This document shows positions 57,209-64,000 of a stretch of 64,000 bases of DNA, in pieces. Under the pieces are notes generated by a model. It was not told the DNA's origin and did not search any database. It was given only the letters and a program-made list of their open reading frames with translations. The DNA is taken from contig CAUHNW010000012.1 in assembly GCA_959607825.1 (NCBI GenBank), forward strand, positions 33,134-97,133, given 5' to 3'. Positions within the stretch are counted from its first letter, which is position 1; every line of letters starts with the position of its first letter. Position numbers and translations under genes: made by a program. The DNA is from HGM13006 sp900757695 (GTDB lineage Bacteria > Bacillota > Clostridia > Oscillospirales > Oscillospiraceae).

Positions 57209-58042
57209 TTACTTGCTGTTTCTGCGCTTGACGATGAACTTATCGGTGGGGTTCTTCGTCTTGCGGGTCTTGTAACCCATAGCAGGCTTGCCCCAGGGGG
57301 TAACCGGTCCGGGACGACCAACGGGGCTCTTGCCTTCGCCGCCGCCGTGGGGGTGGTCATTGGGGTTCATAACAGAGCCGCGAACGGTGGGGCGGATGCC
57401 CATGTGACGCTTACGGCCAGCCTTGCCCAGATGGACATTCTCATGGTCGATGTTGCCGATCTGGCCGATGGTCGCCTTGCAGTCCATGCGGATGTAGCGA
57501 ACCTCGCCGGAAGGCATACGGATCTGCGCCATAGCGCCGTCCTTTGCCATGAGCTGTGCGGAGGTACCGGCGGAACGAACCAGCTGTGCGCCGCGGCCGG
57601 GGTAGATCTCCACATTGTGGATTACGGTACCAACAGGGATGTTGGCGATGGGCAGCGCATTGCCGGGCTTGATGTCGGCAGCGGCGGAGGACACAACGGT
57701 GTCGCCAGCCTTCAGGCCAACAGGAGCCAGAATGTAGCGCTTCTCGGTGCCGTAGTCAACCAGAGCGATGAATGCGCTGCGGTTGGGGTCATACTCCAGA
57801 CGGAGCACGGTGCCGGGCACGTCTACCAGATCACGCTTGAAGTCGATGATTCTGTACTTTCTCTTATTGCCGCCGCCATGATGACGAACGGTGATCCGGC
57901 CATAGCTGTTACGGCCAGCATGCTTCTTGAGCGGCTCCACAAGGCTGCGCTCAGGTTTCGCCTTCTTATCAACGCCATCGAAACCGGATACGGTCATGTT
58001 TCTGCGAGACGGCGTGGTCGGCTTAAAAGTTTTAATAGCCAT
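57209..58042 (-). CDS. rplB: 50S ribosomal protein L2
   Basis: L2 is essential near the peptidyl transferase centre. The 277-residue protein has GRNSYGRITVRHHGGGNKRK (about residues 43-62) and the C-terminal GVAMNPNDHPHGGGEGK-type motif, here GSVMNPNDHPHGGGEGK with the functional histidine. It lies between rplW and rpsS. Confidence 0.99.
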   Translation of the reverse strand: MAIKTFKPTTPSRRNMTVSGFDGVDKKAKPERSLVEPLKKHAGRNSYGRITVRHHGGGNKRKYRIIDFKRDLVDVPGTVLRLEYDPNRSAFIALVDYGTEKRYILAPVGLKAGDTVVSSAAADIKPGNALPIANIPVGTVIHNVEIYPGRGAQLVRSAGTSAQLMAKDGAMAQIRMPSGEVRYIRMDCKATIGQIGNIDHENVHLGKAGRKRHMGIRPTVRGSVMNPNDHPHGGGEGKSPVGRPGPVTPWGKPAMGYKTRKTKNPTDKFIVKRRNSK

Positions 58043-58072
58043 TATTAGTTCTCTCCTTGTTTGAGATTTGAA

Positions 58073-58369
58073 TTAGACCATGCCTTCGAAGAACTCGATG
58101 CTCTTGGAGTCCTCGGTCAGCTCAACATAAGCCTTCTTGGTAGCAGCGGTACGGCCCATGGGATAAGAACCGGTACGCTTCTGCTTGCCCTTGGTCTTAA
58201 CGGTGTTTACGGACTTGACCTTTACACCGAAAATTTCAACAATCGCCTGCTTGATCTCGATCTTGTTGGCGGAAGGAGCAACCTCAAAGACATACTTCTT
58301 CAGAGCGCTCTCTGCCATGGACTTCTCGGTAATCACAGGACGAAGGATAACGTCATATGCAGTCTTCAT
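58073..58369 (-). CDS. rplW: 50S ribosomal protein L23
   Basis: L23 at the tunnel exit docks trigger factor and SRP. The 98-residue protein has VILRPVITEKSMAESALKKY (about residues 6-25), FEVAPSANKIEIKQAIVEIF and GRTAATKKAYVEL. Its ATG overlaps the rplD stop by one base. It lies between rplD and rplB, 30 nt ahead of rplB. Confidence 0.99.
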   Translation of the reverse strand: MKTAYDVILRPVITEKSMAESALKKYVFEVAPSANKIEIKQAIVEIFGVKVKSVNTVKTKGKQKRTGSYPMGRTAATKKAYVELTEDSKSIEFFEGMV

Positions 58370-58992
58370 TATGCGAATACCTCCTCAATCTTAGCCACAG
58401 CAGCCTTGTCGACCACCAGCTTATTGCAGTTCACAATGTCGTAGACATTGATGAGGTTTGCGAAAGTGGTGTTGCAGCCGGGGATGTTCCGGGAACTGAG
58501 GATCACGTTCTGGTTTACCTCAGGGGTAACAACCATAGCCTTCTTCTCTGCGCCAACGGCGGTCAGGAAGGTCTTGAAGGTCTTGGTCTTGACCTCGTCC
58601 ATCTTGATCTCATCCACAACGATCAGGTCGCCGGAAGCAACCTTAGCGGACAGAGCAGACTTCAGAGCCAGTCTCTTAACCTTCTTGTTCAGGGTGTAGC
58701 TGTAATCTCTGGGCTTGGGGGCAAACACAACGCCGCCGTGAGTCCACTGGGGAGCACGGATGGAGCCCTGTCTTGCGCGGCCTGTACCCTTCTGGCGCCA
58801 CGGCTTGATGCCGCCGCCTCTGACCTCAGCGCGGGTCAGGGTGCTCTGGGTACCCTGACGGCAGTTAGCCAGATGATTCTTTACAACATCGTGCACAACG
58901 GAAGCGTTGGGCTCAATGCCGAACACGGCTTCGGAGAGTTCGATCTCACCGACCTGCTTGCCGGTCATATCATAAACATTCGTCTTAGGCAT
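58369..58992 (-). CDS. rplD: 50S ribosomal protein L4
   Basis: L4 binds 23S rRNA, reaches into the exit tunnel, and in some bacteria represses its own S10 operon. The 207-residue protein has VYDMTGKQVGEIELSEAVFG (start), the tunnel loop with GGIKPWRQKGTGRARQGSIR (about residues 63-82) and SSRNIPGCNTTFANLINVYD. It lies between rplC and rplW. Confidence 0.99.
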   Translation of the reverse strand: MPKTNVYDMTGKQVGEIELSEAVFGIEPNASVVHDVVKNHLANCRQGTQSTLTRAEVRGGGIKPWRQKGTGRARQGSIRAPQWTHGGVVFAPKPRDYSYTLNKKVKRLALKSALSAKVASGDLIVVDEIKMDEVKTKTFKTFLTAVGAEKKAMVVTPEVNQNVILSSRNIPGCNTTFANLINVYDIVNCNKLVVDKAAVAKIEEVFA

Positions 58993-59010
58993 GAATTACA
59001 CTCCTCTCCA

Positions 59011-59727
59011 TTAGCCTCTTGCGGAAGCCTTCTGCGGGTTACGTCCGGAAGCCTTCTGCGGGTTCTTGCTGATGCCGGCTTCTGCCTGCTTCACCTTGTT
59101 GTTCTTGACAGTGTTCTTCAGCACGACCAGACCGCCCTTGGGGCCGGGGATCGCACCGCGAATCACGATCATGTTCAGCTCAGCATCAACCTTCACAACA
59201 TCCAAATTCTGCACAGTGACCTGATCAACGCCCATCTGGCCTGCACCGATCTTACCCTTGTAGATACGGGAAGGAGTGGAGCAGGAGTTCATGGAGCCGG
59301 CATGTCTGTGGACAGGGCCGCCGCCGTGAGTGGTGGGGGTGCGCTGTGCGCCATGACGCTTGATAACGCCCTGATAGCCATGGCCCTTGGAGATACCGGT
59401 CACATCGACCTTATCGCCAGCGGCAAAGACGTCAGCCTTTACCTCGTCGCCAACCTGCAGGGTGCTGTCCTCGAGACGGAACTCCTTGAGGACTTTCTTG
59501 AGGGCCACATTGGCCTTCTTGAGATGGCCGACCTCAGGCTTGGTGAGCTTGGACTCCTTGATGTCCTGATAGCCCAGCTGAACTGCGGTATAGCCGTCCT
59601 TTTCCATGGTCTTCAGTTGAGTAACGGTGCAGGGGCCGGCTTCCACTACGGTAACCGGAATGACCTTGCCGCTCTCATCGAAGATCTGGGTCATACCCAC
59701 TTTCTTGCCGATGATTGCTTTCTGCAT
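59011..59727 (-). CDS. rplC: 50S ribosomal protein L3 with repeat tail
   Basis: L3 is an early assembly protein near the peptidyl transferase centre. The 238-residue protein has KVGMTQIFDESGKVIPVTVV (about residues 8-27), GGGPVHRHAGSMNSCSTPSR and GPKGGLVVLKNTVK. It is about 25 residues longer than usual: the C-terminus carries an 8-residue tandem repeat, KNPQKASG RNPQKASA. It lies between rpsJ and rplD, after a 104-nt gap rich in hairpins. Confidence 0.98.
   Translation of the reverse strand: MQKAIIGKKVGMTQIFDESGKVIPVTVVEAGPCTVTQLKTMEKDGYTAVQLGYQDIKESKLTKPEVGHLKKANVALKKVLKEFRLEDSTLQVGDEVKADVFAAGDKVDVTGISKGHGYQGVIKRHGAQRTPTTHGGGPVHRHAGSMNSCSTPSRIYKGKIGAGQMGVDQVTVQNLDVVKVDAELNMIVIRGAIPGPKGGLVVLKNTVKNNKVKQAEAGISKNPQKASGRNPQKASARG
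59023..59064. repeat. 24-nt period tandem repeat in the 3' end of rplC
   Basis: GGAAGCCTTCTGCGGGTT occurs at 59023-59040 and again at 59047-59064, exactly 24 nt (8 codons) apart. It encodes the repeated NPQKAS peptide of L3. Confidence 0.9.
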
Positions 59728-59753
59728 AGTGATTTCCTCCTATAAGGTTATTG

Positions 59754-59837
59754 GTTGACACATTGGGTATGTCAACTTGACCCGTCCGCCTCAGGCGGAC
59801 TTGGCTTCTGTAATTCCGTGGGTTGGGGGAATTACAG
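59754..59837 (-). other. Three hairpins between rpsJ and rplC
   Basis: Perfect stems in a row: GTTGACA/TGTCAAC (59754-59760 with 59770-59776), GTCCGCC/GGCGGAC (59784-59790 with 59794-59800) and CTGTAATTCC/GGAATTACAG (59809-59818 with 59828-59837). The third includes the rpsJ stop codon. None has a T tract. Confidence 0.65.
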
Positions 59838-60143
59838 CTTTATCTCAATCTCAACACCAGCAGGCAGCTCCAGACCCATCAGGGCCTCGACGCATTTCTG
59901 GCTGGGGTTAAGAATATCGATCAGTCTCTTGTGGGTGCGGCGCTCGAACTGCTCACGGCTGTCCTTGTACTTATGCACTGCACGAAGAATGGTGACAACT
60001 TCCTTCTTGGTAGGAAGCGGAATGGGGCCGGAAACCTGAGCGCCGTTGCGCTTTGCAGTCTCCACGATTTTCTCAGCGCTGGAATCGATGATCTGATGAT
60101 CGTAAGCCTTCAGGCGGATCCGGATCATTTCTTTGTTTGCCAT
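59832..60143 (-). CDS. rpsJ: 30S ribosomal protein S10
   Basis: S10 works in the 30S head and as a transcription antitermination factor with NusB in other bacteria. The 103-residue protein has RIRLKAYDHQIIDSSAEKIV (about residues 8-27), GPIPLPTKKEVVTIL and THKRLIDILNPSQKCVEALM. AAGGAGG precedes the ATG. It is the first gene of the supercluster; fusA, tuf and rpsL/rpsG are not directly upstream here. Confidence 0.99.
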   Translation of the reverse strand: MANKEMIRIRLKAYDHQIIDSSAEKIVETAKRNGAQVSGPIPLPTKKEVVTILRAVHKYKDSREQFERRTHKRLIDILNPSQKCVEALMGLELPAGVEIEIKL

Positions 60144-60412
60144 TGTGGGTTTTCCTCCTTAGATATCGTACTCAGTTATGTCACATGAGTCTCTGGGTAC
60201 GGTCGAAAGCATCTGTCCGCTATGCCGTGCGTATCATTCCGGGCCATAGAAAAGACCGGCAGCAAGCCGGTCAAGACTACCTCCCCGGCGATATACGCCG
60301 CGAAGCAGTGCTTCCAGCCGCCCGATTAACGGACATACTCCGCAGAAGTTACCGGTTTTGAAGCCGCAATCTCCTGTTTCATCGCAGTTTGCGCTAAAAC
60401 TCGCGCGTGAAT
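60144..60412 (-). promoter_or_regulatory. Leader of the S10 operon
   Basis: About 260 nt without a gene between the promoter and rpsJ. Reading along the transcript: GAAGC/GCTTC (60303-60315), CGGCG/CGCCG (60286-60300), then the attenuator-like GACCGGC/GCCGGTC followed by TTTTCT (60272-60248). The layout suggests transcription attenuation of the whole ribosomal cluster. It does not match a leader class I can name. Confidence 0.55.
60248..60272 (-). terminator. Attenuator-like terminator in the S10 leader
   Basis: Stem GACCGGC/GCCGGTC (60254-60260 with 60266-60272), loop of 5 nt, followed by TTTTCT on the minus strand. It lies about 105 nt upstream of the rpsJ start, inside the leader. Confidence 0.6.
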
Positions 60413-60441
60413 ATAATATAATAAATCCCCTCTTTTGTCAA
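60413..60441 (-). promoter_or_regulatory. Promoter of the S10-spc-alpha supercluster
   Basis: TTGACA (60441-60436) and TATTAT (60418-60413) are separated by 17 nt on the minus strand. The -35 box lies in the loop and stem of the terminator at 60423-60451. Confidence 0.85.
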
Positions 60442-60451
60442 GAGGGGATTT
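60423..60451. terminator. Terminator after the YcxB-like gene
   Basis: A 12-bp stem (AAATCCCCTCTT / AAGAGGGGATTT) with a 5-nt loop, 12 nt past the YcxB-like stop. The descending arm on the minus strand ends in TTTATTAT, a modest T tract. Confidence 0.7.
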
Positions 60452-60462
60452 ACATTTTTTCA

Positions 60463-60951
60463 TTATTTTTTCCCGGTACACCAGCCAATGATCCGATCCA
60501 GCTGTTCCTTCGACAAATACTGAAGCGGAATCAGGTTCACGCTGCGGCGATTGGGATACAGCAGCAGGGCATTTTGGTTTCTCCGAACACGCCATGTTTT
60601 GCTCCAGAGTACTCTTGCCTGCCCCTCTCCATTCTTCACCGTCCAGCCGTCCCGGTCAAACTGGTATTCCAGCTTCATCTGTGCCAGACCCGAACGGGTA
60701 TGTTCCCGCTGTATCGTTCGCCTGTACACCGCCAGCAGCACCAGCACAGCCAGCACCAGCACCAATATCACCGTCAGCGGCATTTCACGGGGCAGCTTGC
60801 CGCCCAGTGCCAAGGCCAGCACGATCAGCACCAGCAGCGCCACCGCCAGAGAAAAGCCCCGCAGGAACTGCTGCCACTTGAGCTTTGCAAACTCCGGATA
60901 GGCGATCCCGTATACCGTTACCGTCACATTGCTCTCTTTTTTCTTTCCCAA
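60463..60951 (-). CDS. YcxB-like membrane protein
   Basis: This 162-residue protein has a soluble N-terminal part, two close membrane helices (about residues 33-52 and 58-76) and a C-terminal domain with LEYQFDRDGWTVKNGEGQAR, LWSKTWRV and LIPLQYLSKEQLDRI. This layout fits the YcxB family, small membrane proteins with a PH-like domain of unknown role. It begins 16 nt after the proS stop and is probably co-transcribed with it. Confidence 0.7.
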   Translation of the reverse strand: MGKKKESNVTVTVYGIAYPEFAKLKWQQFLRGFSLAVALLVLIVLALALGGKLPREMPLTVILVLVLAVLVLLAVYRRTIQREHTRSGLAQMKLEYQFDRDGWTVKNGEGQARVLWSKTWRVRRNQNALLLYPNRRSVNLIPLQYLSKEQLDRIIGWCTGKK

Positions 60952-60967
60952 CGCAGCTTCCTCTTAA

Positions 60968-62407
60968 TTAGTATGCTACGCCCCAGTAGACCATCTTCTC
61001 TGCCTTTTTCCCGCAGATGGGGCAGACGTCAGAGAGATGCTCCTGCTGGAAGGGAATGCAGCGGGAGGTCATACCGGCCTTTTCCTTCATGTCCAGCTCA
61101 CACTGGAGGTTGCCGCACCACATGGTCTTAATGAAGCCGCCGTGCTCCTCCTGAAGCTGCTTGGCCTCTTCCAGAGAATACGCCGCATAGGTGTGATCCG
61201 CAATATTCTTCGCTGCCTTGGCATACAGTCCATCGTGTACTGCATCCAGCAGCTCCGGCACCCGCTGTTCCAGCTCGTCCAGAGACAGGGTGATCTTCTC
61301 GCCATTGTCCCGGCGAACCGCCACGCACTGGTTCTTCTCCAGATCCTTGGGGCCGATCTCAATGCGCAGGGGTACACCCTTCATCTCATATTCAGCAAAT
61401 TTCCAGCCGGGGCTGTTGTCGCTGAAATCGCCCTTGGCCCGGAGGCCCTGATTCTTCAGTCGCTCTACCAGCTGCTCTGCCGCTTCGGTAACACCGGGCT
61501 TATGAGCGGCGATGGGCAGGATAATCACCTGAATGGGAGCGATTCTGGGCGGCAGCACAAGGCCGTTGTTGTCACCATGGGTCATGATAATGCCGCCGAT
61601 GATTCGAGTGGACACGCCCCAAGAGGTCTCGTAGGGGTGGACCTGCTGGTTATTCTTGTCGGTAAAGGTGATATCAAAGGCCGTGGGGAAGCCGTCACCA
61701 AAGTAATGGCTGGTACCGGCCTGCAGCGCCTTCCGGTCATGCATCATGCACTCGATGGTGTAGGTGCGCTCGGCTCCGGCGAATTTCTCCTTATCGGTCT
61801 TCTGTCCCCGAATGACAGGCATGGCCAGAATGTTCTCACAGAGGTTGGCATAGGTCTCCAGCTGCTGCTCTGTCTCGGCGATGGCCTCCTCGGGGGTAGC
61901 GTGAAGGGTATGGCCCTCCTGCCACAGGAACTCCCGGTGACGCAGGAAGGGACGGGAGGTCTTCTCCCAACGGAGTACGCTACACCACTGGTTATACAGC
62001 AGGGGCAGATCTCTCCAAGAGTGGACGATGTGGCTCCAGTGGTCACAGAACAGGGTCTCAGAAGTTGGGCGGATGCAAAGGCGCTCCTCCAGTTCCTCGC
62101 TGCCGCCATGGGTGACCCAAGCGCACTCGGGCGCAAAGCCGGATACATGATCCTTCTCCTTCTGGAGCAGGCTCTCAGGGATCAGCATGGGCATGGACAC
62201 ATTGGTGTGGCCGGTGCGCTTGAAGTCAGCATCCAGTTCCTTCTGAATATTCTCCCAGATGGCATAGCCATAGGGCCGCAGAATAAACATGCCCTTGGTG
62301 CTGGTATAGTCGATGAGCTCTGCCTTGGTGCATACATCGGTATACCACTTGGCAAAGTCCACCTCCATATCTGTGATACGTTCCACCTGTTTCTTCTCTT
62401 TTGCCAT
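60968..62407 (-). CDS. proS: Prolyl-tRNA synthetase, archaeal/eukaryotic type
   Basis: ProS charges tRNA-Pro. The 479-residue protein is the short ProS form without the bacterial editing insert, as in archaea and many Clostridia. Class II motif 2 is seen in YNQWCSVLRWEKTSRPFLR and RHREFLWQEGHTLH, motif 3 lies in GDNNGLVLPP, and IRPTSE is the proline-site TSE. The C-terminal domain has C..C pairs near the end (CIPF and CPIC) that fit a zinc site. The ATG follows GAAAGGA. A clear promoter lies upstream and no T-box leader fits the short untranslated region. Confidence 0.96.
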   Translation of the reverse strand: MAKEKKQVERITDMEVDFAKWYTDVCTKAELIDYTSTKGMFILRPYGYAIWENIQKELDADFKRTGHTNVSMPMLIPESLLQKEKDHVSGFAPECAWVTHGGSEELEERLCIRPTSETLFCDHWSHIVHSWRDLPLLYNQWCSVLRWEKTSRPFLRHREFLWQEGHTLHATPEEAIAETEQQLETYANLCENILAMPVIRGQKTDKEKFAGAERTYTIECMMHDRKALQAGTSHYFGDGFPTAFDITFTDKNNQQVHPYETSWGVSTRIIGGIIMTHGDNNGLVLPPRIAPIQVIILPIAAHKPGVTEAAEQLVERLKNQGLRAKGDFSDNSPGWKFAEYEMKGVPLRIEIGPKDLEKNQCVAVRRDNGEKITLSLDELEQRVPELLDAVHDGLYAKAAKNIADHTYAAYSLEEAKQLQEEHGGFIKTMWCGNLQCELDMKEKAGMTSRCIPFQQEHLSDVCPICGKKAEKMVYWGVAY

Positions 62408-62475
62408 ATTGTTTCATCCTTTCGCGCATTGCGCTATGGTCAGGGCAAATGAATGCCCATGGTCTCGTACCGATT

Positions 62476-62504
62476 ATGATAGCACACTTTTTCCTCTGCA
62501 TCAA
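62476..62504 (-). promoter_or_regulatory. Promoter of proS
   Basis: TTGATG (62504-62499) and TATCAT (62481-62476) are separated by 17 nt on the minus strand, about 70 nt upstream of the ATG. Confidence 0.65.
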
Positions 62505-62569
62505 GAGCACTTTCCCGGATTTCGCATAGGATAGAACAGTTTTTTACATGGAACAAGGAGGTTTGACGA

Positions 62570-62878
62570 ATGGATACCCTCACCTGCTATTTAACCCCCC
62601 AGTCCGGAGAGGTGCTGACCTTGACCGCACCCCTGCACCCCGCTGCGGAGGCCCTTATCATGGGTCAAATCACCGATCCCTCCGGCCCCTGCGCCGGAGC
62701 ACTGGTTCTGGCCCTTCAGGATCCCGCCTTAACCCCTGCCGCATGGGCCATCTCCGATGAATACGGACGTTTTTATCTGGGCCCGCTGCCCGCCGACACG
62801 CTCTATACGATTCAGGTGCAGAAATCCGGCAGCTGCCGCAGTATAACACTTCCAACCCACGAGGAGGCGGCCCGATAA
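62570..62878 (+). CDS. Small carboxypeptidase-regulatory/transthyretin-like protein
   Basis: This 102-residue protein has one beta-sandwich of the carboxypeptidase regulatory-like type: IMGQITDPSGPCAGALVLAL (about residues 30-49), then SDEYGRFYLGPLPADTLYTI (about 62-81). No signal peptide or membrane helix is seen, so it is probably cytosolic or part of a larger complex. AAGGAGG lies 8 nt before the ATG. Such domains are usually attached to surface proteins; a free-standing one is less common. The function is unknown. A stem-loop overlaps its stop codon. Confidence 0.8.
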   Translation: MDTLTCYLTPQSGEVLTLTAPLHPAAEALIMGQITDPSGPCAGALVLALQDPALTPAAWAISDEYGRFYLGPLPADTLYTIQVQKSGSCRSITLPTHEEAAR

Positions 62879-62892
62879 CGGCCGCCTCCTCG
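62860..62892. other. Strong hairpin over the end of the transthyretin-like gene
   Basis: A perfect 13-bp stem (CGAGGAGGCGGCC / GGCCGCCTCCTCG) with a 7-nt loop includes the TAA stop. No T tract follows, so terminator activity is uncertain. Confidence 0.55.
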
Positions 62893-62905
62893 CATTGATG
62901 CATTA

Positions 62906-63388
62906 TTATAGTATCAGACCGTACATGTAAAACGACTCGCCCCAAGCCGCAGCCGCTCCAATCCGCCGAAAGCCGGCGGTTTCATAAATGTGGATGGCCC
63001 GTGCATAGTCCCGGCTCACCAGAAGCCGAAGGCAACGGCACCCCATACTCCTGCATAAGGACACCGCCGCCCGAAAAATCTCTTTTCCCATTCCGGCCAA
63101 CTGATACGATGGCAGCACCGCCAGCCGTGACAGCTCCCACGCCTGATCGTACGGCTCCGGCCAAGTGATCTCGTCCTCTCCCTGCCGGTGGATGGCGATC
63201 ATCCCCACCAATTCTCCGTTCTCCAGCACAGCCCGATAGAGCCCCTGCTGCTCCAAGTCCCAGCGCAGGATGTCCATATTGGGATATTCCTCATCCCATC
63301 GGCTGTCCGGCACATCGGATGCTGCCCGGGCAAGGGCCAAAAGCTCCGGCAGCTCCGGTTCCTTCGCCTGCGTCAATGTGATATTCAA
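62906..63388 (-). CDS. GNAT family N-acetyltransferase
   Basis: This 160-residue acetyltransferase has the GNAT fold: a central acetyl-CoA site read as LSRLAVLPSYQLAGMGKEIF (about residues 89-108; the Q/RxxGxG/A loop appears as QLAGMG), then CRCLRLLVSRDYARAIHIYE and the C-terminal GFRRIG. It closely follows a GNAT of ordinary plan; the substrate is unknown. It is a single gene with no partner, convergent with the transthyretin-like gene. Confidence 0.9.
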   Translation of the reverse strand: MNITLTQAKEPELPELLALARAASDVPDSRWDEEYPNMDILRWDLEQQGLYRAVLENGELVGMIAIHRQGEDEITWPEPYDQAWELSRLAVLPSYQLAGMGKEIFRAAVSLCRSMGCRCLRLLVSRDYARAIHIYETAGFRRIGAAAAWGESFYMYGLIL

Positions 63389-63438
63389 AATGTCGTCTTC
63401 CTCTCGTATCCACCCCGGCGCCGTTGGCGTACGGGGAC

Positions 63439-63472
63439 AAAAAGGGCGCTGCGGCTTCGGCAGCGCCCTTTT
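63439..63472. terminator. Terminator after the (GGP)n protein gene
   Basis: A 13-14-bp stem (AAAAGGGCGCTGC / GCAGCGCCCTTTT) with a 7-nt loop. T-runs at both ends make it bidirectional; it directly follows the gene ending at 63483 on the minus strand. Confidence 0.88.
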
Positions 63473-63482
63473 CCATGTTGTG

Positions 63483-64000
63483 TTATGCCTTGGGCGCTAC
63501 CGTCAGCGTGCCGTCAGCGTTTTCGGTCACTACACCGTTTACGGTGCAGCCCTCGCCTACCGTGAGCTTGTTGATGATACCGGGAGCGGTAACATTCCAA
63601 ACTGCGCCGTCCTTCAGGGTCACTTCCACGGTGTTGTCGCCGTTGAAGAAGTTCCGGTTCTCCACATGGGCCAGATAGTAGAACTCCTTGATGGTGAAGT
63701 GGGTGTTCTGCTTTCCATTCTCGTCAATATGACGGGTCTCAGTGGCAGAAACCGCACCGTTGAGCACAGCGCCCTTGCCCAGCGTTACAAACAGCGGCTT
63801 GGGCTTCTGGCCGTAGTAGCCGGTGCCGTTATAGATGTCGCCGTTCAGGGTAACATCCGTAGCGTTCAGGAAGGTGTCGGGCTTTACAGGTGCCATACCA
63901 CCGGGGCCGCCGGGACCACCAGGACCACCAGGGCCACCAGGACCGCCGGGGCCGCCAGGACCACCGGGGCCGCCAGGACCACCGGGGCCGCCAGGACCAC
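63483..64000 (-). CDS. Collagen-like (Gly-Gly-Pro)n surface-type protein, C-terminal part (partial)
   Basis: The frame is open to the window edge and continues beyond it. The visible 171 codons hold, from the edge inward, about 11 Gly-Gly-Pro triplets and then a C-terminal domain of 138 residues beginning MAPVKPDTF. That domain is beta-rich, with short repeats such as VTLNGDIYNG, VTLGKGAVLNG, VTLKDGAVWNV and LTVGEGCTVNGVV, which suggest a parallel beta-helix or carbohydrate-binding solenoid. A start at 63896 is possible but would cut off the repeat, so a larger protein is preferred. An exported wall or matrix protein is inferred. Confidence 0.75.
   Translation of the reverse strand, partial: GPGGPGGPGGPGGPGGPGGPGGPGGPGGPGGPGGMAPVKPDTFLNATDVTLNGDIYNGTGYYGQKPKPLFVTLGKGAVLNGAVSATETRHIDENGKQNTHFTIKEFYYLAHVENRNFFNGDNTVEVTLKDGAVWNVTAPGIINKLTVGEGCTVNGVVTENADGTLTVAPKA
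63897..64000. repeat. 9-nt tandem repeat encoding Gly-Gly-Pro
   Basis: At least 11 copies of a 9-nt unit alternating GGGGCCGCC-like and GGACCACCA-like forms on the plus strand. It encodes (GGP)n on the minus strand and reaches the window end. Confidence 0.93.

Noticed and set aside
62408..62475. A T-box leader for proS
   Set aside because: The untranslated region from the promoter is only about 60-70 nt, too short for a T-box, and no T-box consensus is seen.
63897..64000. A possible CRISPR-like or minisatellite array
   Set aside because: The 9-nt unit has no spacers, keeps frame and encodes Gly-Gly-Pro; it is a coding repeat.

Overview
The window is a chromosomal stretch from a GC-rich, endospore-forming, anaerobic Clostridia-type Firmicute, most like the gut Oscillospiraceae/Ruminococcaceae (inference). 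The grounds are consensus TTGACA/TATAAT promoters with strong AGGAGG ribosome binding sites; spore genes (spmA, spmB, spoVAC, an AbrB regulator); a meso-DAP type MurE (DNPR motif); ferredoxins and a Crp/Fnr regulator; an archaeal-type ProS; and zinc-ribbon forms of L32, L36, S14 and L24. No rRNA, tRNA, CRISPR array, prophage or insertion sequence was found.

Region by region. 1-5.3 kb (minus): a partial GNAT acetyltransferase, rpiB, a PHP-family phosphatase, gpsA-plsY (phospholipid entry), der (ribosome assembly GTPase), then the DUF177-rpmF operon. 5.3-14.6 kb (mostly plus): a duplicated CmpB-like membrane protein, an RluA pseudouridine synthase, a bacterial PMT O-mannosyltransferase with a discoidin-like insert, an alpha/beta hydrolase, a redox-looking divergent cluster (cupin, 4Fe-4S protein / Crp-Fnr regulator with a 16-bp palindrome), a ZIP metal transporter and a DUF3089 protein. 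14.6-18.3 kb (minus): a sugar-type lipoprotein solute-binding protein, a TIGR01212 radical SAM protein and a YhfC-like membrane protein.

18.4-30.7 kb (minus) is the dcw cell wall/division cluster: mraZ, rsmH, ftsL, a PASTA transpeptidase, murE, murF, mraY, ftsW/spoVE, murG, ftsQ, ftsZ. murB, murC, murD and ftsA are not in it. It starts at a promoter with two MraZ-type TGGGG repeats, and ftsZ has its own promoter. 30.9-33.4 kb holds two orphan sugar ABC permeases behind a long leader of about 370 nt with several hairpins, which is the least explained DNA of the window. 33.4-44.5 kb is a mixed housekeeping block: clpC, ferredoxin, TrmN6-like methyltransferase, rsmI, abrB, spmAB, a ddl-murI-DUF1934 operon, tdk, spoVAC and unknowns.

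44.6-60.1 kb (minus) is the complete S10-spc-alpha ribosomal supercluster, rpsJ to rplQ, with secY, adk, map, infA and rpoA inside. It reads from a promoter whose -35 box lies in the terminator hairpin of the upstream gene. Its leader holds an attenuator-like hairpin, and two of its internal gaps are unusually long and structured. 60.4-64 kb holds a YcxB-like membrane protein, proS, a small transthyretin-like protein, a GNAT acetyltransferase and the C-terminal part of a (Gly-Gly-Pro)n surface-type protein that runs off the window end.

Start codons were re-chosen by ribosome binding site wherever the longest open frame began too far upstream.
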